Positions 16,895 to 25,181 of a DNA stretch of 62,150 nucleotides are shown in pieces (position 1 is the first letter of the stretch; each line of letters opens with the position of its first letter). Where the stretch lies: the NCBI GenBank assembly GCA_014379965.1, contig JACMKU010000183.1:1-62150 (forward strand), in the 5' to 3' direction. The position numbers and the translations under genes were made by a program. The DNA is from Chitinophagaceae bacterium (GTDB taxonomy: Bacteria; Bacteroidota; Bacteroidia; Chitinophagales; Chitinophagaceae). The notes beneath the pieces were generated by a model, which made no database searches, was not told the DNA's origin, and saw nothing but the letters and a program-made list of their open reading frames with translations.

Positions 16895-16976
16895 CGCATT
16901 AAGAAGTTTTTGATGACCGGTATCAACTTATTTCGGAACTTAGTAAGAATCTTCAAACAGTGATTAATTTCAGGAG

Positions 16977-17990
16977 ATGAAAGCGATCTTTCTATTATGG
17001 CTTTTCAGTTTTTCCTTAATGGCCCGGTCACAAGGGGATCGTGTCTACCAGTCGTATGTAGACCTGGCCGTAAGATCACTTGAGACGAGTTCACCAGCAA
17101 TCCTCGTTCGGGAGATCACCTCAGCTCAACAAACGGACCGCGAAAAGGTCACGTCAATATTCCGTTGGATCACGGGAAATATTTCCTATAACGTAAAAGC
17201 CTGGAATCGCGGCAAGCGACCGATTTACGAAGAGCCCGAGGATACCGCCAGGACATTGAAGCCCTTAAATCAGCGCGTAGCAGAAACTGTTTTGAAAAGA
17301 CGAATCGCGGTTTGTGATGGATATGCCCGCTTATTCAAGACCCTGTGCGATCATGCAGGAGTGCCAAGCGAGATCATCATGGGCTATGCCCGCACCGGCG
17401 CGGGAAGCAAAAGGGATAGATTCAAATCCAATCATACCTGGAACGCAGTGTACCTCGACAGTTCCTGGCACCTGCTCGATGCAACATGGGCAAGCGGCTT
17501 CACGACTCATAGGGGTGATGCCTTCGTGCAACAATATGATCATAAATATTTTCTTGCCTCGCCTGGGGAATTTATTGTTGATCACTACCCGGAGGATATG
17601 TCGTGGACACTTTTAAAAGATCCCCCATCATTAGTGGAATTCAACCATACGCCTTTCAAGTATACAGGATTTGTCAAGACCTTGATCAATTCCTATTCAC
17701 CGTCAAAGGGTGTCATCGAGGCGAGCCTTGGTGATAGTATTCGATTCGAGGTAGAGTCGTCGAGTATTTATGGATTGTTGTCTGTGGCGTCCACGCCGCC
17801 GGTTGATACCATCTGGAATGATGACGAACCGGCGATCATCGGTGGTAGGAAGAAAACGTGTGTGTACAATGTAACTGATCCTACTGTGGAATGGCTGTAT
17901 GTGACCTGCAATGGAAGGATTATCCTCAGATACAGACTTCAAATAAGAAAGCCGGAAAATAAAATGGCTACCATTGGCATCCCGGATTAA
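16977..17990 (+). CDS. Secreted transglutaminase-like protein
   Basis: 337 aa. Signal peptide (about 1-19) followed by a transglutaminase-core domain with an intact papain-like triad: C113 in AVCDGYARLF, H153 in NHTWNAV and D168 in LLDATW. The C-terminal third (about 215-337) is beta-rich and looks like an immunoglobulin-type or related accessory domain. Bacterial members are usually peptidases or cross-linking enzymes of the envelope. It stands alone between the SET gene and a convergent HATPase-like gene. Confidence 0.85.
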   Translation: MKAIFLLWLFSFSLMARSQGDRVYQSYVDLAVRSLETSSPAILVREITSAQQTDREKVTSIFRWITGNISYNVKAWNRGKRPIYEEPEDTARTLKPLNQRVAETVLKRRIAVCDGYARLFKTLCDHAGVPSEIIMGYARTGAGSKRDRFKSNHTWNAVYLDSSWHLLDATWASGFTTHRGDAFVQQYDHKYFLASPGEFIVDHYPEDMSWTLLKDPPSLVEFNHTPFKYTGFVKTLINSYSPSKGVIEASLGDSIRFEVESSSIYGLLSVASTPPVDTIWNDDEPAIIGGRKKTCVYNVTDPTVEWLYVTCNGRIILRYRLQIRKPENKMATIGIPD

Positions 17991-17996
17991 CCCGTA

Positions 17997-18446
17997 TTAT
18001 GCCGCTGTCTGTTGCCTCATGTTCATATTCATAAAACTAAAGGCGATTGTCGTCAGTTTGTTTCTATAGCTAGTGAAACCCACGAACCCACCTAATTTCT
18101 CTGCAAGAGCCTGCATGCGGGTCAGATTCTGAGAAATGGAATCATAGTTTACACAACCATCATCTTTTACATGAAGCAGGACTACGTCGCTATATGATTT
18201 TGCAGTGATGCGGATACAACTGTTTGCAGAATGTGAGATCACGATATTCAACAGTCCACTCAGCACCGATGCTACCATGTCTTCATCAACACCCATATAG
18301 ATGTCTTCTGGCACGTCGTTCAGGATAAAACTTTTATTCCGTTGGGTAGCGGGTTGAAGGCTGTCGCTGATAGTACTGACAAGAGAATGTAGAGACGAAG
18401 TAAATGTTGAGCCTGGCATTTCAAGGGTTGTTGATTGTGTCTTCAT
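17997..18446 (-). CDS. Stand-alone HATPase-like (histidine kinase ATPase domain) protein
   Basis: 149 aa with no TM helix and no dimerisation/phospho-acceptor domain. From about residue 50 it resembles the C-terminal ATPase domain of histidine kinases: a weak N-box (LLNIVISHS, where functional kinases have N-x-x-x-N), VKDDGCVN at the G1 position without the DxGxG glycines, and LAEKLGGFVGFTS followed by a beta strand at the G2/end position. The key Asn and Gly residues are missing, so ATP binding is doubtful. It could be an anti-sigma-like or sensory adaptor. The family call is moderate; the function is unknown. Confidence 0.5.
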   Translation of the reverse strand: MKTQSTTLEMPGSTFTSSLHSLVSTISDSLQPATQRNKSFILNDVPEDIYMGVDEDMVASVLSGLLNIVISHSANSCIRITAKSYSDVVLLHVKDDGCVNYDSISQNLTRMQALAEKLGGFVGFTSYRNKLTTIAFSFMNMNMRQQTAA

Positions 18447-18657
18447 AAGGTGTTTTTTTCAGATATTCAGTTTTCTATTTGGTAGGGATTTGTTTCGGAC
18501 CGTTGTCCGTCTATCGAGAACCAGGCTATTCAATTCCGATAACGCCACAAAGAAACTGAGAATCAGCGCCTCAAAAAATAGAGTTCAACCTTTATTCGAG
18601 GTCAAGACCGCGAAACCCAACCTGTAGTAAAATGACTACAACCCTTACCGGGTTTGC

Positions 18658-18684
18658 ATAAAAAAAGCGCCGGAGGCGCTGTTT
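18658..18684 (-). terminator. Rho-independent terminator of yceI-like gene
   Basis: AGCGCC/GGCGCT stem with a GGA loop (18666-18680). On the minus strand it is followed by a run of U residues (the A-run at 18658-18666). It lies 20 bases after the YceI gene. Confidence 0.85.
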
Positions 18685-18705
18685 TATAACGAGTTATTAT
18701 TGTGG

Positions 18706-19245
18706 CTATGGGGTCGCCTGCTTGATAAGCTGAATCTCACATTGAAGCCTGATGTCGTTGCTTACCACTACCTGGCCAGCTTCAGTAACTGCATCCCACT
18801 CGAGCTTAAATTCTTTTCTTTTGATCTTGCCCGTAACAGTAAAACCTGCCTTCGTCTGGCCATACGGGTCGGTCACAATCCCGCCGTATTCTACATCCAG
18901 CGTAATGGGTTTGGTTACATCGCGAATTGTCAGGTCGCCTGAAAGTTTATAACTATCTCCCGCCTTTTCATACCTGGAGCCGACGAATTTTAGCTGCTTG
19001 TATTGGTCTGCCGCGAAGAAGTCTGCGGACTTGAGGTGTGTATCCCTCTGATTGTTGTTTGTTTCAATAGAGTCGATGTCAGCAGTGAATACGATAGAGC
19101 CGGCCTTCGTGAAGTCGTCGCCATCGGTCTCTACCTGCAAATCGAATTTTTTGAAATACCCGGTCACAGTTGTGATCATGAGGTGTTTCACCTTGAACTG
19201 AATCTCGGAGTGTGTGGGGTCTACGACCCATTTAGTTGTTGCCAT
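18706..19245 (-). CDS. YceI family protein
   Basis: 179 aa lipocalin-like isoprenoid-binding protein. Visible family text: KWVVDPTHSEIQFKVKHLM at the N terminus, then DIDSIETNNNQRDTHLKSADFF, and the central GDLTIRDVTKPITLDVEY. No signal peptide is seen, unlike the periplasmic E. coli YceI, so this is a cytosolic member. YceI proteins bind long polyprenyl compounds and often accompany respiratory or stress genes. It is monocistronic with its own terminator. Confidence 0.93.
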   Translation of the reverse strand: MATTKWVVDPTHSEIQFKVKHLMITTVTGYFKKFDLQVETDGDDFTKAGSIVFTADIDSIETNNNQRDTHLKSADFFAADQYKQLKFVGSRYEKAGDSYKLSGDLTIRDVTKPITLDVEYGGIVTDPYGQTKAGFTVTGKIKRKEFKLEWDAVTEAGQVVVSNDIRLQCEIQLIKQATP

Positions 19246-19307
19246 TTGCGTTGATTTAAAAGGGTAACAATGGGGAGGGGAATTGGTTCAGTTTACTGGT
19301 TTATGTA

Positions 19308-19343
19308 CAACCATAACTTACAACCCATAACTCATAACCCGTA
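19308..19343. repeat. Short-unit tandem run (CCATAACT)
   Basis: CAACCATAACTTACAACC followed by CATAACTCATAACCCG: a run of units around CATAAC of the same style as the arms of the larger inverted repeats, without a facing arm. It lies in the divergent gap between the YceI gene and the small barrel gene. Confidence 0.5.
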
Positions 19344-19419
19344 ATACTTTAGCAAATCTGTATGATTAACGAAACCCTCCTTGGCAGGAAGTTTGCCTCA
19401 TTTTCTGATACTCAATTTT

Positions 19420-19917
19420 ATGCTTAGGATATTTTGTTTAGGGTTAGCATTGATGGCAATCTCGGGCTCCCATGCGGACGCGCAGTTGAAGGGTTTTAGC
19501 CTTGGCGCTTATGCGGAAACGGCATGGCCGGACGCGGGATTTAATACGACCCATAAGCAGGGGATAGGGGGCGGCGTCAATGCAGATGTGCGACTTGGGA
19601 AACTGGGGTTGACAGGCTCTGCCGGCTTTATGCGGTTTGGTGGAAAAATGTTTTCTATGAGTGGGACAGAAACAAAATCGCCCACGCTTAACGCCATTCC
19701 CATTCGTCTCGGCCTAAAATATCGAATCATCCCACTACTCTATACCAAAATCGAGAGTGGCGTGGTAAAATTTTCAAATGGTAGTGGATCTGCTGTCATA
19801 ATCTCACCCGGTTTAGGAGTGCGCGTTCTGGGCCTCGATGTGCAGGGGAAATATGAAATGTGGATCAGGAATGGCAGCAGTGGATTCTGGGGAGTGAAGG
19901 TGGGATATAATTTCTAA
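19420..19917 (+). CDS. Small outer-membrane beta-barrel-like protein
   Basis: 165 aa from the ATG at 19420. Signal peptide MLRIFCLGLALMAISGSHADAQ, then alternating short strands rich in Gly, Tyr and Phe, ending in an aromatic residue (VKVGYNF), as outer-membrane barrels do. About eight strands could fit, as in OmpA-type small barrels. A TTG 39 bases upstream also opens the frame, but the signal peptide favours the ATG. The 3' end overlaps the convergent lipid kinase gene by 4 bases. No closer family recognised. Confidence 0.72.
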   Translation: MLRIFCLGLALMAISGSHADAQLKGFSLGAYAETAWPDAGFNTTHKQGIGGGVNADVRLGKLGLTGSAGFMRFGGKMFSMSGTETKSPTLNAIPIRLGLKYRIIPLLYTKIESGVVKFSNGSGSAVIISPGLGVRVLGLDVQGKYEMWIRNGSSGFWGVKVGYNF

Positions 19918-20819
19918 ATCGATCTGTTTACATCAGCCTTTGTTGCCAGTGGTATAATCATCTCAAGTGCACCAGGTAAAATCTCCGCAGTAATTCCATT
20001 CACCTTTCCCATGTACTCACCGTCCACCTGGAAGTGTACTTTATGTTTCGATGCGATTTTTAATGACCTCGATTGCAACACCTCGGTCTTTGCAGGGTTA
20101 TATGGTTTATGACTGAATCGCATCTTGAATATTTCCCCAAGCGAAATTCGTTTCACTATCACTATCTCGAACATATCGTCATCAAGCCTGCCTTTTGGGT
20201 TGATGATGACTCCAGTTCCATATTTGGTGGCATTTGCTATCACCACCATCGCCGCTTCTCGCCTGATGTATTTGTCATCTACCATGATGTCGACTTGCAT
20301 CTTCGAATAGCTCCACAAGACTTTCCATGCAGACTTGATATAACTCCACATTCCCCTTTTGTCTTCATCCTCGAATTTCTTTACGACGAAAGCATTGAAG
20401 CCGATATCACTTAGATGTATACAGGACTGGTTATTCACTTTTACCAAATGCAGTTTTTTCACTTCCCCATTCATCAGGGCCTCGAGAGCAGCAATAGGGT
20501 CTGCCGGTATGCCCAGTTCCTTCGCCATCCCATTCGCAGAGCCACCAGGTAGTAGTCCAATGGGGATGCTCTTACCTTCAATTGCCTCGGCAACCAGCTT
20601 CAACGTGCCGTCACCACCCACAGCAATAACCCTGTCGGGTGAAACATTTCTTATCTTACGGGTAACCTCCTCTGGGTCACAGTTGCCTGGAAGTTCGAAA
20701 AGATCTATCGTATGAACCGAAGAGGAGAAATATTCTGTAATCTCCTTTTTCCAGTCAGTATTGTTCTTCCCCGCACCGGGGTTAATGATAAAAAGTAATT
20801 TCAACGGATGGCTTGGCAT
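19914..20819 (-). CDS. Diacylglycerol kinase family lipid kinase (YegS/DgkB type)
   Basis: 301 aa. DAGK catalytic domain with NPGAGKNN (13-20), the nucleotide motif GGDGT (68-72), and PGGSANGMAKELG (91-103). The C-terminal substrate domain follows. Family members phosphorylate diacylglycerol or related lipids at the membrane. The divergent neighbour 53 bp away encodes an App1-type phosphatidate phosphatase, the opposite reaction, which supports a role in phosphatidate/diacylglycerol balance. Substrate could also be undecaprenol, sphingosine or ceramide, because some Bacteroidota make sphingolipids. Confidence 0.9.
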   Translation of the reverse strand: MPSHPLKLLFIINPGAGKNNTDWKKEITEYFSSSVHTIDLFELPGNCDPEEVTRKIRNVSPDRVIAVGGDGTLKLVAEAIEGKSIPIGLLPGGSANGMAKELGIPADPIAALEALMNGEVKKLHLVKVNNQSCIHLSDIGFNAFVVKKFEDEDKRGMWSYIKSAWKVLWSYSKMQVDIMVDDKYIRREAAMVVIANATKYGTGVIINPKGRLDDDMFEIVIVKRISLGEIFKMRFSHKPYNPAKTEVLQSRSLKIASKHKVHFQVDGEYMGKVNGITAEILPGALEMIIPLATKADVNRSI

Positions 20820-20872
20820 AATTAATGGGCTGAATATGTTGTGCTTTATTAAGGCAAAATTGTTTCCAAAAA

Positions 20873-21844
20873 ATGAGTAAGCGGGCGGAAGTAAAAATAT
20901 ACCATGGTTTCGGGCACACTCATAACCTCATCGTGTTCGGCCACGTGTTCCGGAAGAAACCCGCTGTTCGTTTCAGTTATCGCGACAATTTGTTCGTTAA
21001 TATTTACCATCTGCTCAGGCTATTTACGGTAAAACCTTTGCCCGATGTACCCGTGCAGCTAGTACTAGAAGACCAGGTTGTAAAAGGGAAGACAGAGAAA
21101 GATGGGTTCTTCAAGTTTGAATGGAGTGCCAGCCATGAAATAAACGCGGGTTGGCATCCGGTGGTTGCAAATAGTTTAGATGACCACGGCAACGTCGTAG
21201 CAACGGGCGAAGGAAAGGTATTTATTCCCCACTCTACACAGTATGGTTTCATTTCTGACATCGACGATACGGTCATGATTTCCCACTCTGCCACGATTTG
21301 GCGTCGACTTCGTGAGCTGTTTGTCAAAAATGCCCACACCCGCAACGCGTTCAAGGATGTAGGCAAACACTATTCACTCCTGGCGGAGGCGCATACAGAC
21401 GAGAAGACGCAGAATCCCTTTTTTTACGTATCAAGTAGTGAGTGGAACCTGTATGACTATTTACGCGATTTCTTTGACCATAATAAATTGCCGCAGGGCG
21501 CCTTCCTGCTGAACCAGATAAAGCAATGGTTTCAATTATTCAAAACCGGGAAGACAAAACACGATGGAAAGCTCATTCGCATCGTGAGAATCCTGGATGC
21601 ATTTCCTAAACAGAAATTTATCCTGTTCGGTGACAATACCCAGCGTGATCCCTTCATTTATGCAGCGATTGCAGAGAAGTTCCCTGGCCATATATTCGCG
21701 GTTTACATTCGTAACGTTGTCCCATCGAACGAAAGAAAAACCCAGGAAGCATTGGACGGACTCACCTCAAAAGGAATTCACACCTGCCAGTTCAAAGAGA
21801 GCGCAGAGGCGATAGAGCATTCGCAACAGATTGGATTGATTTAG
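20873..21844 (+). CDS. App1-type phosphatidate phosphatase domain protein
   Basis: 323 aa with no TM helix. The N-terminal about 120 residues form a beta-rich region with a GKVFIPH segment. The C-terminal HAD-like App1 catalytic domain (PF09949) carries DxDxT as DIDDTV (D129, D131), a serine-rich SSSEWNLYDYL around 187, and GDNTQRDPFIY near 256. App1 in yeast dephosphorylates phosphatidate to diacylglycerol. It is divergent from a diacylglycerol-kinase-family gene, so the two may cycle the same lipids. Family call strong; substrate inferred. Confidence 0.85.
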   Translation: MSKRAEVKIYHGFGHTHNLIVFGHVFRKKPAVRFSYRDNLFVNIYHLLRLFTVKPLPDVPVQLVLEDQVVKGKTEKDGFFKFEWSASHEINAGWHPVVANSLDDHGNVVATGEGKVFIPHSTQYGFISDIDDTVMISHSATIWRRLRELFVKNAHTRNAFKDVGKHYSLLAEAHTDEKTQNPFFYVSSSEWNLYDYLRDFFDHNKLPQGAFLLNQIKQWFQLFKTGKTKHDGKLIRIVRILDAFPKQKFILFGDNTQRDPFIYAAIAEKFPGHIFAVYIRNVVPSNERKTQEALDGLTSKGIHTCQFKESAEAIEHSQQIGLI

Positions 21845-21851
21845 AGACTTG

Positions 21852-21981
21852 AAAGTTTAAGATTTAACGGTTTGATAGTTTAACGGTTTAATAGTTTAAG
21901 AGTTTCGTAGTTCGTAAAAGCTATTCGATTTCAACAACTATTAAACTTTCAAACTCTTAAACTTTTAAACCCATGAACCGT
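21852..21981. repeat. Intergenic inverted repeat, AGTTTAA family (E)
   Basis: Arms about 21852-21907 and 21936-21981 made of AGTTTAA, GGTTTAA and GTTTGATAG units, with a short spacer. It fills the gap between the convergent App1 and amidohydrolase genes and runs up to the amidohydrolase stop codon. Confidence 0.78.
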
Positions 21982-23715
21982 TTAAGGTTTGGGAAAATAA
22001 ACCTTACTAATCTTTCCCTTTTCAATGACGTATATGGCTATGCCGTAAAAAGGTTTCTCGCCCGCACCCCAAATTTCTTCATGGTCGATTACGGTATTTC
22101 CTTGTACAATCCTCTTAAGTAACCGACAATACAGATTGGGATTTCTGGTAATGAATTGGTAGGTAGCCCTCATTTTTGATTTTCCCTTTGATACAAGTTT
22201 CCCTGGTAATTCATAGATCTCCACGTCTTCCGAATAGGGTGCCAGAAAGGCATCAAGGTCATGCGCGTTATATGCATTTAATTGTGCCTGCGCCAGGTCT
22301 GCCGGAGTGTTAATGATAATGGAGTCTGGACGATAGGCGACACCCTTATTAATGACCCAATCTATCTTCCTCCAGTTTTCTAGTGCCATGAGTGGGTTAG
22401 CTCTGAGAAGCACCATATTGCCGATCTTATCTTTTGTAATGCTCCCCCATTCCTGATCTTTTCCTACTGCCTTGGCGCCGTTGATGGTCGATGCTTCTAA
22501 CAATTGCCAAGGAGTAAGTCCGGCATCTGCCATAGCCTTAAGCTCCACAAAATAGGATGCTGCGTGCTGCGTGCCGATGTTTCCCGCATCGGTCCCGGTG
22601 GCGATTATTACCCCAGCAGCAGAGAGTCGTTGAAGGTTGATACGCCTGATACTATCTTCCATCCTCATGCGTGCTTCAGTAGTCGGCCGCGACATGGAGC
22701 GGATATACCTTGCACCCCGGGCGGTGTCAGGCCAGGGAAAATCGATCACAGAACCGGCGGGTACCGGATGCGCAAGTCGAAGTTCATCCGTGGTGAACTT
22801 GTATTTGTCACCGAATACTTTGTAATAATGACCGGCAACAACTTGCGTAGGGGTGATCACTATGTTTTTATTTTTCAAAAGTTGTACAAATGCATCGCTC
22901 ACCACCTCGTCTTCCACATTATGCACGAGAAAATCGGCCCCGGCCTCAACTGCCAGCTGAGCAGTTATTCTCTCCGTTGCATGCACGGCAACGCGAAGGT
23001 TATTTTTATGTGCTTCATCGATGGCCGCCTTTATTAACGGAAGATTCTTGCTTGCACCCCGCTCGATGTTGCTATCCGTTACGATGTACCATATTTTTAT
23101 GAAGTCAGGCTTGTAAGGTATCTGCTCTCTTATCGATTGCCTTGTACCTTCCTCAGTTATCATTTCCATAAATAGGTTATCCTTTCCCGCCTGCTTGAAA
23201 GCATCAGGTATCCATGTTGTCAGCAAGGGACCTGACATGCTGATGAGCGGCGACCATGTCTTGGTTCGGAAACTGTCTTTTTGTGTGAGGAAATTTAGCG
23301 TCGATCCTACGTCGATCACGGAAGTAATGCCGGCGCTCAGGTATCGCCGAAGTAAATTTGACATATGGTCGTGTACCCATTGCACTTCTTTTTCATAGGG
23401 CTGATAAGCGCGGAGGTCGATTGCATCTGGACGAGCGAACAGCCCTCCACTCTGGATGAAATGTATATGCGCATCGGTCAATCCCGGAATGAGAAATTTG
23501 CCTGTACCATCTATCACCTTTGTTCCCGGCGGAAGTTTATACATCCTGTCCTTATCCACGGAGACGATCTTTCCATCGAGGACCACTACGCTATGACCCG
23601 CGAGAATCGTTCGGTTTTCAACGTCGAGGACATTGGTGTTTTTGATGAGCACCTGGGCAGAAATGGCAAGAGGAAATAGGAGCATGCTGAAGAAGAGACA
23701 GCGAACTTTTCTCAT
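21982..23715 (-). CDS. Secreted amidohydrolase fused to an NTF2-like domain
   Basis: 577 aa from the ATG at 23715. Signal peptide (MRKVRCLFFS, then MLLFPLAISA), then an imidazolonepropionase-like amidohydrolase with metal motif DAHIHF (H83, H85), a second His cluster in VAVHATERI and DFLVHNVEDE, and GTDAGN. From about residue 470 a SnoaL/NTF2-like domain follows (LNAYNAHDLDAFLAPYSEDV, then YELPGK and YRFPKP-like end). In most relatives this last domain is a separate protein. It may bind the substrate or assist dimerisation. Substrate unknown. The start 13 codons upstream is rejected because the signal peptide begins at 23715. Confidence 0.86.
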   Translation of the reverse strand: MRKVRCLFFSMLLFPLAISAQVLIKNTNVLDVENRTILAGHSVVVLDGKIVSVDKDRMYKLPPGTKVIDGTGKFLIPGLTDAHIHFIQSGGLFARPDAIDLRAYQPYEKEVQWVHDHMSNLLRRYLSAGITSVIDVGSTLNFLTQKDSFRTKTWSPLISMSGPLLTTWIPDAFKQAGKDNLFMEMITEEGTRQSIREQIPYKPDFIKIWYIVTDSNIERGASKNLPLIKAAIDEAHKNNLRVAVHATERITAQLAVEAGADFLVHNVEDEVVSDAFVQLLKNKNIVITPTQVVAGHYYKVFGDKYKFTTDELRLAHPVPAGSVIDFPWPDTARGARYIRSMSRPTTEARMRMEDSIRRINLQRLSAAGVIIATGTDAGNIGTQHAASYFVELKAMADAGLTPWQLLEASTINGAKAVGKDQEWGSITKDKIGNMVLLRANPLMALENWRKIDWVINKGVAYRPDSIIINTPADLAQAQLNAYNAHDLDAFLAPYSEDVEIYELPGKLVSKGKSKMRATYQFITRNPNLYCRLLKRIVQGNTVIDHEEIWGAGEKPFYGIAIYVIEKGKISKVYFPKP

Positions 23716-23862
23716 AGAACAGTTTTTGTGGAAGTTATGGATTTCCCTGTACACTCAGAGTGCATATTGTTTTTAAACAGCGATACAAAATTGTTGTAAC
23801 TTTAAGACACAAGAAAAAATCTACGACAGGGGTAGCTCCATCGCCTATCGACTATTACGCAT

Positions 23863-23935
23863 TTCCTTTGCCTATTGCCTATTGCCTATTGCCTATTGCC
23901 TATTGCCAATTGCCTATTGCCCATTGCCCATTGAC
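23863..23935. repeat. Tandem heptamer array (ATTGCCT)
   Basis: About ten consecutive copies of the 7-base unit ATTGCCT or one-base variants (CCATTGC, CAATTGC). There is no facing arm. It lies upstream of the DoxX-like gene in a 278-base gap. Its 7-base period matches the units in the arms of the inverted repeats elsewhere in the window. Confidence 0.85.
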
Positions 23936-23993
23936 CCTCTCCCGAAGTTGCCAGGTTTAATAATATTATTTGATAACCTTTAAAACTTCCGCC

Positions 23994-24386
23994 ATGACCC
24001 AACGCATCATCTCACGGATAGCCATCTATCTACTAGCCCTTATCATGATCATTTTCGGTCTCTATCACATTCGCCACCCACGTGATATGCTGGCCTATGT
24101 CCCAACCAATCTTCCTGGTGGAATCAATTGGGTGTACTTCGTGGGCATAGCACTCATTGTGGCCGCGATATCTTTTATATTTAACAAATTCGTTAAGTTA
24201 ACGGCCTATCTATTGGCGCTCCTGCTTATTCTTTTTGTGATAACTGTTCACTACCCGACGTATAATCAGGCGGGGGATGCGGAGATCAGGCAGACAGCTT
24301 TTATCGACATGTTGCAAGACCTCGCGCTGGCAGCATTCGCGCTACATATCGCAGGAAGCGCCGATAGTCATGGAATGAAGTATTAA
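23994..24386 (+). CDS. DoxX-like small membrane protein
   Basis: 130 aa. Four hydrophobic segments (about 8-24, 43-62, 66-85, 101-122) with LYHIRHPRDMLAYVP in the first loop. This layout fits the DoxX/SURF4-like superfamily, whose bacterial members are poorly understood inner-membrane proteins linked to redox or sulfur chemistry. I start at the ATG at 23994; a TTG eight codons earlier is in frame but less likely. Single gene. Confidence 0.62.
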   Translation: MTQRIISRIAIYLLALIMIIFGLYHIRHPRDMLAYVPTNLPGGINWVYFVGIALIVAAISFIFNKFVKLTAYLLALLLILFVITVHYPTYNQAGDAEIRQTAFIDMLQDLALAAFALHIAGSADSHGMKY

Positions 24387-24474
24387 ATACATTTCAACGG
24401 GAATTCTGTCAATTCATACTGCATCGTGTTTCGACGCATGAAGGCATCGGTTATTTTCGGCAAAAGTTTTCCTA

Positions 24475-25050
24475 ATGAAACACATGTTGGTATGCTTCTT
24501 TATCACCGGTCTGGTGGCCTGTAACAAGGAGGTCGGAGATACGCCGTCATTTCCTAAAATGCGTTATTCGGAGCTGAACGATGTACGCATAGGCTTTGGA
24601 CAACAAAAGATGATTGATATCGATGGGGATAATTCTACGGATTTATTATTCACAACAGTACTTGTGGGAGATCCCGTTTTAAAACGTGACCGCAAGCAGT
24701 ATTATGTGAATGCATCGTTCGATACGTTTCTCCTTACCGACGCAATTGAACAAACACCCATATTTAAGATTGGGGAGGTGATCCCCATCGGCAACCCGCC
24801 TGGGCTGAACTGGTTCAACGCTAGTTCTGTCGTGCTTGTGGAGAAGATAATCGAACTTGATGATCCAGCACACTGGGAAGGGAATTGGAAGAATGCAACT
24901 CACAGATACCTGGCAGTTCAACTAAGGAAGGATAATAAGCGATACAATGGTTGGGTGGAAATCTCCGTTGAAATCGACCTGGGCCAAATGGTGTTACATC
25001 GGGCAGCTATTTCGGAGGAGCCAGGTAGAAGTGTAAGAGCAGGGCATTGA
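24475..25050 (+). CDS. Lipoprotein of unknown function
   Basis: 191 aa. A short lipoprotein signal with lipobox LVAC (Cys16), followed by a single globular domain. DIDGDNSTDLLF (about 43-54) resembles the calcium-binding strand loop of FG-GAP/VCBS repeats, but only one is present. I do not recognise the family. It converges on the gene at 25181 across a family F inverted repeat. Confidence 0.7.
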   Translation: MKHMLVCFFITGLVACNKEVGDTPSFPKMRYSELNDVRIGFGQQKMIDIDGDNSTDLLFTTVLVGDPVLKRDRKQYYVNASFDTFLLTDAIEQTPIFKIGEVIPIGNPPGLNWFNASSVVLVEKIIELDDPAHWEGNWKNATHRYLAVQLRKDNKRYNGWVEISVEIDLGQMVLHRAAISEEPGRSVRAGH

Positions 25051-25057
25051 GAAAGTT

Positions 25058-25181
25058 GACCGCTGATTTTTATGATTGTTATGATTTAGGCATGATCTCG
25101 TCTTTATACATCCAGAGGCATATCCTATTTAGATATGATCCCTTATCCGCGATAATCATAAGAATCATGAAGATCTGCGGT
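25058..25181. repeat. Intergenic inverted repeat, ATGATT...CTGCGGTC family (F), copy 1
   Basis: Arms 25058-25088 (ACCGCTGATTTTTATGATTG and so on) and 25152-25181 (ATAATCATAAGAATCATG, then AAGATCTGCGGT). Outer ends carry the CCGCTGAT/ATCTGCGG block and inner parts the ATGATT units. It lies between convergent genes and reaches the stop codon of the gene at 25181. A second copy is at 32519. Confidence 0.82.

Noticed and set aside
23863..23935. CRISPR array
   Set aside because: Units are 7 bases with no spacers and there are no cas genes.
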